Assembly (NCBI GenBank): GCA_958450325.1
Contig: OY288256.1
Coordinates: 13,610,557 to 13,674,556, forward strand
Source: Agrostemma githago
Lineage: Eukaryota > Streptophyta > Magnoliopsida > Caryophyllales > Caryophyllaceae
DNA: 64,000 bases
Reading direction: 5' to 3'
Shown here: positions 58,681 through 64,000 of the stretch, in pieces
Layout of the letters: every line of letters starts with the position of its first letter
Numbering within the stretch: position 1 is the first letter of the stretch
Notes under the pieces: model-generated
Database searches by the model: none
What the model saw: only the letters and a program-made list of their open reading frames with translations
What the model was told of the DNA's origin: nothing
Position numbers and translations under genes: made by a program

Positions 58681-59650
58681 GAACCACAATTCCCTCTGCC
58701 TACCTCTGGGCAGGCAGGGGGCAGGCCCTCTGGACTTCGACCAGAAGCCAGGGTTAGGCCGGGCCCCATGCGCCGAACCACAGGTCCCTCTGCCTACCTC
58801 TGGGCAGGCAGGGGGGCAGGCCCTCTGGACTTCGACTAGAAGCCAGGGTCAGGCCAGGCCCCATGAGCCGAACCACAAGTCCCTCTGCCTACCTCTGGGC
58901 GGGCAGGGGGGCAGGCCCACTGGACTTCGACCAGAAGCCAGGGTCAGGCCGGGCCCCATGCCCCGAACCACAAGTCCCTCTGCCTACCTCTGGGCAGGCA
59001 GGGGGCAGGCCCTCTGGACTTCGACCAGAAGCCAGGGTCAGGCCGGGCCCCATGAGCCGAACCACAAGTCCCTCTGCCTACCTCTGGGCAGGCAGGGGGC
59101 AGGCCCTCTGGACTTCGACCAGAAGCCAGGGTCCGGTCGGGCCCCATGAGCCGAACAACAAGTCCTTCAGCCTACCTCTGGGCAAGCAGGGGGCAGGCCC
59201 TCTGGACATCGACCAGAAGCCAGGGTCAGGCCGGGCTCCATGCGCCGAACCACAAGTACCTCTGGCTACCTCTGGGCAGGCAGGGGGGAAGTCCCACTGG
59301 ACTTCGACCAGAAGCCAGGGTCAGGCCGGGCCCCATGCCCCGAACCACAAGTCCCTCTGCCTACCTCTGGGCAGGCAGGGAGCAGGCCCTCTGGACTTCG
59401 ACTAGAAGGCAGGGTCAGGCCGGGCCCCACGTGCCGAACCACAAGTACCTCAGCCTACCTCTTGGCAGGCAGGGGTTAGGCCCCCTGGACTTCGGCAAGA
59501 AGCCAGGGTCAGGTCGTGCCCCATGAGCCGAACCACAATTCCCTCTGCCTACCTCTGGGCAGGCAGGGGGTAGGCCCTCTGGACTTCGACTAGAAGCCAG
59601 GGTCAGGCCGGGCCCCATGCGCCGAACCACAAATCCCTCTGCCTACCTCT
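58681..59650. repeat. Composite family C, truncated last unit
   Basis: It follows 55419-56300 at an offset of 3262 bp. It ends with the A-type monomer ATGCGCCGAACCACAAATCC (59618-59637) before sequence becomes more divergent. Confidence 0.83.
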
Positions 59651-61025
59651 GGACAGGCAGGGGGCAGGCCCTCTGGACTTCGACCAGAAGCCAGGATCAG
59701 GCCAGGCCCCATGCGCCGAACCAAAAGTCCCTCTGCCTACCTCTGGGCAGGCAGGGGGCAGGTCTTCTGGACTTCGACTAGAAGCCAGGGTCAGGCCGGG
59801 CCCCATGAATCGAACCACAAGTCCCTCTGCCTACCTCTGGGCAAGCAGGGGGCAGGCCCTCTAGACTTCGAACAGAAGCCAGGGTCAGGCCGGGCCCCAT
59901 GCGCCGGACCACAAGTACCCCGGCCTACCTCTGGGCAGGCAGGGGGCAGGCCCCCTGGACTTCGATTAGAAGCCATGGTCAAGCCGGGCCCCATGCCCCG
60001 AACCAGAAGTTCCTCTGCCTACCTTTAAGCAGGCAGGGGGCAGGCCCACTGGAATTCGACCAGAAGCCAGGGTCAGGCCGGGCCCCATGAACCGAACCAT
60101 GAGTCCCTCTACCTACCTCTGGGCAGGCAGGGGGCAGGCCCCCTGGACTTCGGCAAGAAGCCAGAGTCAGGTCGGGCCCCATGAGCCGAACCTCAATTCC
60201 CACTACCTAGCTCTGGGCAGGTAGGGGGCAGGCCATCTGGACTTCGACCAGAAGCCAGGGTCAGGCCGGGCCCCATTTGTCGAACCACAAGTCCCTCATC
60301 CTACCTCTTGGCAGGCAGAGGGCAGGCCCCCCTGGACTTCGGCAAGAAGCCAGGGTCAGGTCGGGCCCCATGAGCCGAACCACAATTCCCTCTGCCTACC
60401 TCTGGGCAGGTAGGGGGAAGGCCCTCTGGACTTTGACCAGAAGCCAGGGTCAGGCGGGGCCCCATGCGCAGAACCACAAGTCCCTCTACCTAACTCTGGG
60501 CAGGCAGGGGCAGGCCCTCTGGACTTCGGCTAGAAGTCAGGGTCAGGCCGGGCCCCACGAGCCGAACCACAAGTCCCTCTGCCTACCTCTGGGCAAGCAG
60601 GGGGCAGGCCCTCTAGACTTCGACCAGAAGCCAGGGTCAGGCCGGGCCCCACGTGCCGAACCACAAGTCCTTCTGTCTACCTCTGGGCAGGCAGGGGGCA
60701 GGCTCTCTGGACATCGACCAGAAGCTAGGGTCTGGCCAGGCCCCACGAGCCGAACCACAAGTCCCTCTGCCTACCTCTGGGCAAGCAGGGGGCAGGCCCT
60801 TTGGACTTCGACCAGATGCCAGGGTCAGGCCGGGCCCCACGTGCCGAACCAGAAGTCCCTCTGCCTACCTCTAGGCAGGCAGGGGCAGGCCATCTGGACT
60901 TCGACTAGAAGCCAGGGTCAGGCCGGGCCCCTTGAGCCGAACCACAAGTCCCTCTGCCTAACTCTGGGCAGGCAGGGGGCAGGCCCTCTGGACTTCGACT
61001 AGAAGCCAGGGTCAGGCCGGGCCCC
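59651..61025. repeat. Divergent transitional monomers
   Basis: Monomers here carry many changes not seen elsewhere in the window: GTACCCCGGCC (about 59914), GCGCCGGACC (about 59902), CTTTAAGCAGG (about 60022), TTCGATTAGAAGCCATGG (about 59961), GAACCTCAATTCC (about 60187), CATTTGTCG (about 60275). Monomer length is still about 94 bp, so the array continues, but homogenisation looks weaker. No gene is seen. Confidence 0.82.
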
Positions 61026-62922
61026 ATGAGCCGAACCACAAGTCCCTCTGCTTACCTTTGGGCAGGAAGGGGGCAGGCCCTCTGGACTTCGACCAGAAGC
61101 CAGGGTCAGGCCGGGCCCCGTTCGCCGAACCACAAGTCCCTCTGCCTACCTTTGGGCAGGCAGGGGGCAAGCCCTCTGGACTTCGACCAGAAGCCAGGGT
61201 CAGGCCGGGCCCCATGAACCGAACCATGAGTCCCTCTGCCTACCTCTGGGCAGGCAGGGGGCAGGCCCTCTGGACTTCGACCAGAAGCCAGGGTCAGGCC
61301 GGGCCCCATGCCCCGAACCACAAGTCCCTCTGCCTACCTCTGGGCAGGCAAGGGGCAGGCCCTCTGGACTTCCACCAGAAGCCAGGGTTAGGCCGGGCCC
61401 CATGAACCAAACCATGAGTCCCTCTGCCTACCTCTGGGCAGGTAGGGGGCAGGCCCTCTGGACTTCGACCAGAAGCCAGGGTCAGGCCGGGCCCAACGTG
61501 CCGAACCATAAGTCCCTCTGCCTACCTCTGGGCAGGCAGGGGGGGCAGGCCCACTAGACTTCGACCAGAAGCCAGGGTCAGGCCAGGCGGCAAAAGCCGA
61601 ACCACAAGTCCCTCTGCCTACCTTTGGGCAGGCAGTGGGCAGGCCTCCTGGACTTCGACCAGAAGCCAGGGTCAGGCCAAAACCCCACGTGCCGAACCAC
61701 AAGTCGCTTTGCCTACCTCTAGGCAGGCAGGGGGCAGGCACCCTGGACTTCGGCAAGAAGCCAGGGTCAGGCCGGGCCCCACGTGCCGAACCACAAGTCC
61801 CTCAGCCTACCTCTTGGCAGGCAGGGGGCAGGCCCCTTGGACTTCGGCAAGAAGCCAGGGTCAGGTCGGGCCCCATGAGCCGAACCACAATTCTCACTAC
61901 CTAGCTCTGGGCAGGTAGGGGGCATGCCCTCTGGACTTCGACCAGAAGCCAGGGTCAGGCCGGGCCCCATGCGTCGAACCACAAGTCCCTCAACCTACCT
62001 CTTGGCAGGCAGGGGGCAGGCTCCCCTGGACTTCGGCAAGAAGCCAGGGTCAGGCCAGGCCCCATGAGCCGAACCACAAGTCCCTCTGCCTACTTTTGGG
62101 CAGGAAGGGGGGCAGGCCCTCTGGACTTCGACCAGAAGCCAGGGTCAGGCCGGGCCCCATGAGCCGAACCACAAGTCCCTCTGCCTACCTCTGGGCAGGC
62201 AGGGGGCAGGCAGGGGGCAGGCACCCTGGACTTCGGCAAGAAGCCAGGGTCAGGCCGGGCCCCATGAACCGAACCACAAGTCCCTCTGCCTACTTTTGGG
62301 CAGGCAGGGGGCAGGCCCTCTAGACTTCGACCAGAAGCCAGGGTCAGGCCGGGCCCCATGCGCCGAACCACAAGTACCTCTGCCTACCTCTGGGCAGGCA
62401 GGGGGGCAGGTCCCCCTTGACTTCGACCAGAAGCCAGGGTCAGGCTGGGCCACATGCGCCGAACCACAAGTCCCTCTACCTACCTCTGGGCAGGCAGGGG
62501 GCATGCCCTCTGGACGTCGACCAGAAGCCAGGGTCAGGCCGGGCCCCATGCGCCGAACCACAAGTCCCTCTGCCTACCTCTAGGCAGGCAGGGGGCAGGC
62601 CCTCTGGACTTCGACCAGTAGCTAGGGTCTGGCCAGGCCCCACGAGCCGAACCACAAGTCCCTCTGCCTACCTCTGGGCAAGCAGGGGGCAGGCCCTCTG
62701 GACTTCGACCAGATGCCAGGGTCAGGCCGGGCCCCACGTGCCGAACCAGAAGTCTCTCTGCCTACCTGTAGGCAGGCAGGGGCAGGCCATCTGGACTTCG
62801 ACTAGAAGCCAGGGTCAGGCCGGGCCCCATGAGCCGAACCACAAGTCCCTCTGCCTAACTCTGGGCAGGCAGGGGGCAGGCCCTCTGGACTTCGACTAGA
62901 AGCCAGGGTCAGGCCGGGCCCC
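61026..62922. repeat. Family D unit, 1897 bp, copy 1
   Basis: Its landmarks recur 1897 bp downstream (61026 to 62923, 61635 to 63532, 61767 to 63664). It contains the B-type marker at 61586, GGCCAAAACCCCACGTG (about 61675) and CATGAACCAAACCATGAG (about 61400). It is most like 32.7-33.8 kb. Confidence 0.87.
62200..62221. repeat. 11-bp duplication in the G-rich box (105-bp monomer)
   Basis: CAGGGGGCAGG occurs twice in a row (62200-62210 and 62211-62221) where other monomers have it once. This is the reciprocal of the 11-bp loss that makes the 83-bp monomer. Confidence 0.93.
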
Positions 62923-64000
62923 ATGAGCCGAACCACAAGTCCCTCTACTTACCTTTGGGCAGGAAGGGGGCAGGCCCTCTGGACTTCGACCAGAAGCCAG
63001 GGTCAGGCCGGGCCCCGTTCGCCGAGCCACAAGTCCCTCTGCCTACCTTTAGGCAGGCAGGGGGCAAGCCCTCTGGACTTCGACCAGAAGCCAGGGTCAG
63101 GCCGGGCCCCATGAACCGAACCATGAGTCCCTCTGCCTACCTCTGGGCAGGCAGGGGGCAGGCCCTCTGGACTTCGACCAGAAGCCAGGGTCAGGCCGGG
63201 CCCCATGCCCCGAACCACAAGTCCCTCTGCCTAACTCTGGGCAGGCAAGGGGCAGGCCCTCTGGACTTCCACCAGAAGCCAGGGTCAGGCCGGGCCCCAT
63301 GAACCAAACCATGAGTCCCTCTGCCTACCTCTGGGCAGGTAGGGGGCAGGCCCTCTGGACTTCGACCAGAAGCCAGGGTCAGGCCGGGCCCAACGTGCCG
63401 AACCATAAGTCCCTCTGCCTACCTCTGGGCAGGCAGGGGGGGCAGGCCCACTAGACTTCGACCAGAAGCCAGGGTGAGGCCAGGCGGCAAAAGCCGAACC
63501 ACAAGTCCCTCTGCCTACCTTTGGGCAGGCAGTGGGCAGGCCTCCTGGACTTCGACCAGAAGCCAGGGTCAGGCCAAAACCCCACGTGCCGAACCACAAG
63601 TCGCTTTGCCTACCTCTAGGCAGGCAGGGGGCAGGCACCCTGGACTTCGGCAAGAAGCCAGGGTCAGGCCGGGCCCCACGTGCCGAACCACAAGTCCCTC
63701 AGCCTACCTCTTGGCAGGCAGGGGGCAGGCCCCTTGGACTTCGGCAAGAAGCCAGGGTCAGGTCGGGCCCCATGAGCCGAACCACAATTCTCACTACCTA
63801 GCTCTGGGCAGGTAGGGGGCATGCCCTCTGGACTTCGACCAGAAGCCAGGGTCAGGCCGGGCCCCATGCGTCGAACCACAAGTCCCTCAACCTACCTCTT
63901 GGCAGGCAGGGGGCAGGCTCCCCTGGACTTCGGCAAGAAGCCAGGGTCAGGCCAGGCCCCATGAGCCGAACCACAAGTCCCTCTGCCTACTTTTGGGCAG
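62923..64000. repeat. Family D unit, partial copy 2
   Basis: It follows copy 1 up to the window edge, with the marker at 63483. Private changes include GCCGAGCCACAAG at about 63021 and CTAACTCTGGG at about 63231. The unit continues beyond the window. Confidence 0.85.

Larger units (their letters stand above)
7693..63493. repeat. GGCGGCAAAAG marker monomers (29 copies)
   Basis: In these monomers the segment GGGCCCCATGAGCC is replaced by AGGCGGCAAAAGCC without a length change. Starts of GGCGGC: 7693, 9482, 10895, 13248, 13531, 15978, 16261, 18333, 20583, 23584, 25938, 28762, 30642, 33274, 34967, 35250, 36944, 38453, 41655, 44352, 46120, 48168, 49556, 51604, 53653, 55043, 57940, 61586, 63483. 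Roughly one occurs per higher-order unit, and none occurs before 7693. Confidence 0.92.
1..64000. repeat. 94-bp GC-rich satellite array filling the window
   Basis: The whole window is tandem monomers of about 94 bp, all in one orientation. Landmarks in order within a monomer are an ApaI-type GGGCCC, a variable box (ATGAGCC, ATGCGCC, ATGCCCC, CACGTGCC, CACGAGCC or TTGCGCC), CGAACCACAAGTCCCTCTGC, CTACCTCTGGGCAGG, a G-rich CAGGGGGCAGG, CCCTCTGGACTTCGACC (or CCCTGGACTTCGGCA), and AGAAGCCAGGGTCAGG. Length variants of 83, 93, 95, 96 and 105 bp occur. Two monomers make 188 bp, close to a nucleosome repeat length. I found no interspersed element, no RNA gene and no unique spacer. Both ends of the window are inside the array, so its true borders lie outside. 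The identity of the satellite and the host species are unknown to me. Confidence 0.98.

Noticed and set aside
1..64000. CRISPR array
   Set aside because: The units are contiguous 94-bp repeats without unique spacers between shorter conserved repeats, and no cas-like gene is present.
1..64000. CENP-B box in the CTTCGACCAGAAGCCAGGG segment
   Set aside because: It has the TTCG start and a downstream AGGG, but the required spacing and the CGGG core with the fixed A are not met in either the GACCA or the GGCAA version.
1..64000. Splice acceptor and donor look-alikes (TCCCTCTGCCTACCTCTGGGCAG and CAGGTAGGGG)
   Set aside because: A pyrimidine-rich stretch ending in CAG occurs by composition in every monomer, and GGGCAGGTAGG variants mimic donors. 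Without any coding exon there is no reason to treat them as functional.

Overview
The window contains no gene. From end to end it is one head-to-tail satellite array built from a GC-rich monomer of about 94 bp: roughly 680 copies, all in the same orientation, with no transposon, unique sequence, inversion or sequence gap that I can see. A consensus monomer has about 64 G+C of 94 bases (68%) and keeps three CpGs where about 11 would be expected (observed/expected about 0.28). Many diagnostic variants are CpG transitions. A large, CpG-depleted, higher-order satellite suggests a nuclear eukaryotic chromosome, most likely a vertebrate with methylated DNA, in a centromeric, pericentromeric, subtelomeric or other heterochromatic block. 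I do not recognise the satellite and cannot name the species.

Layout. (1) Family A, 1-6766: marked by an 83-bp monomer with an internal 11-bp deletion, organised as a 365-bp four-monomer repeat (3 x 94 + 83) nested in a 1576-bp repeat. (2) An A/B chimeric monomer at about 6767-6860. (3) Family B, about 6861-41654: no 83-bp 'ctatgag' monomers. It has a marker monomer carrying GGCGGCAAAAG and repeat units of 1789, 2072, 2250, 2353, 2447, 2824, 3001 bp and others, including a very homogeneous 1880-bp unit of exactly 20 monomers (24815-32480). (4) Composite family C, about 41655-59650: A-type blocks fused to B-type blocks. The same B-to-A junction occurs nine times, always 107 bp from B marker to A marker, in units of about 1.4-3.4 kb, including a nearly identical 3436-bp tandem duplication. 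(5) Family D, about 59651-64000: a more divergent stretch, then B-like units of 1897 bp that match blocks at about 8.9 kb and 32.7 kb.

The many open frames (up to 360 codons) are artefacts. 94 is not a multiple of three, so each frame cycles through all three phases of the monomer. Monomers of 83, 93, 95, 96 and 105 bp shift the frame freely, and both strands are equally open. The array is best read as a record of unequal crossing-over and local homogenisation. Its most notable features are the amplified A/B fusion, the paired 11-bp loss and gain inside the monomer, and a stem-loop capacity present in most monomers.
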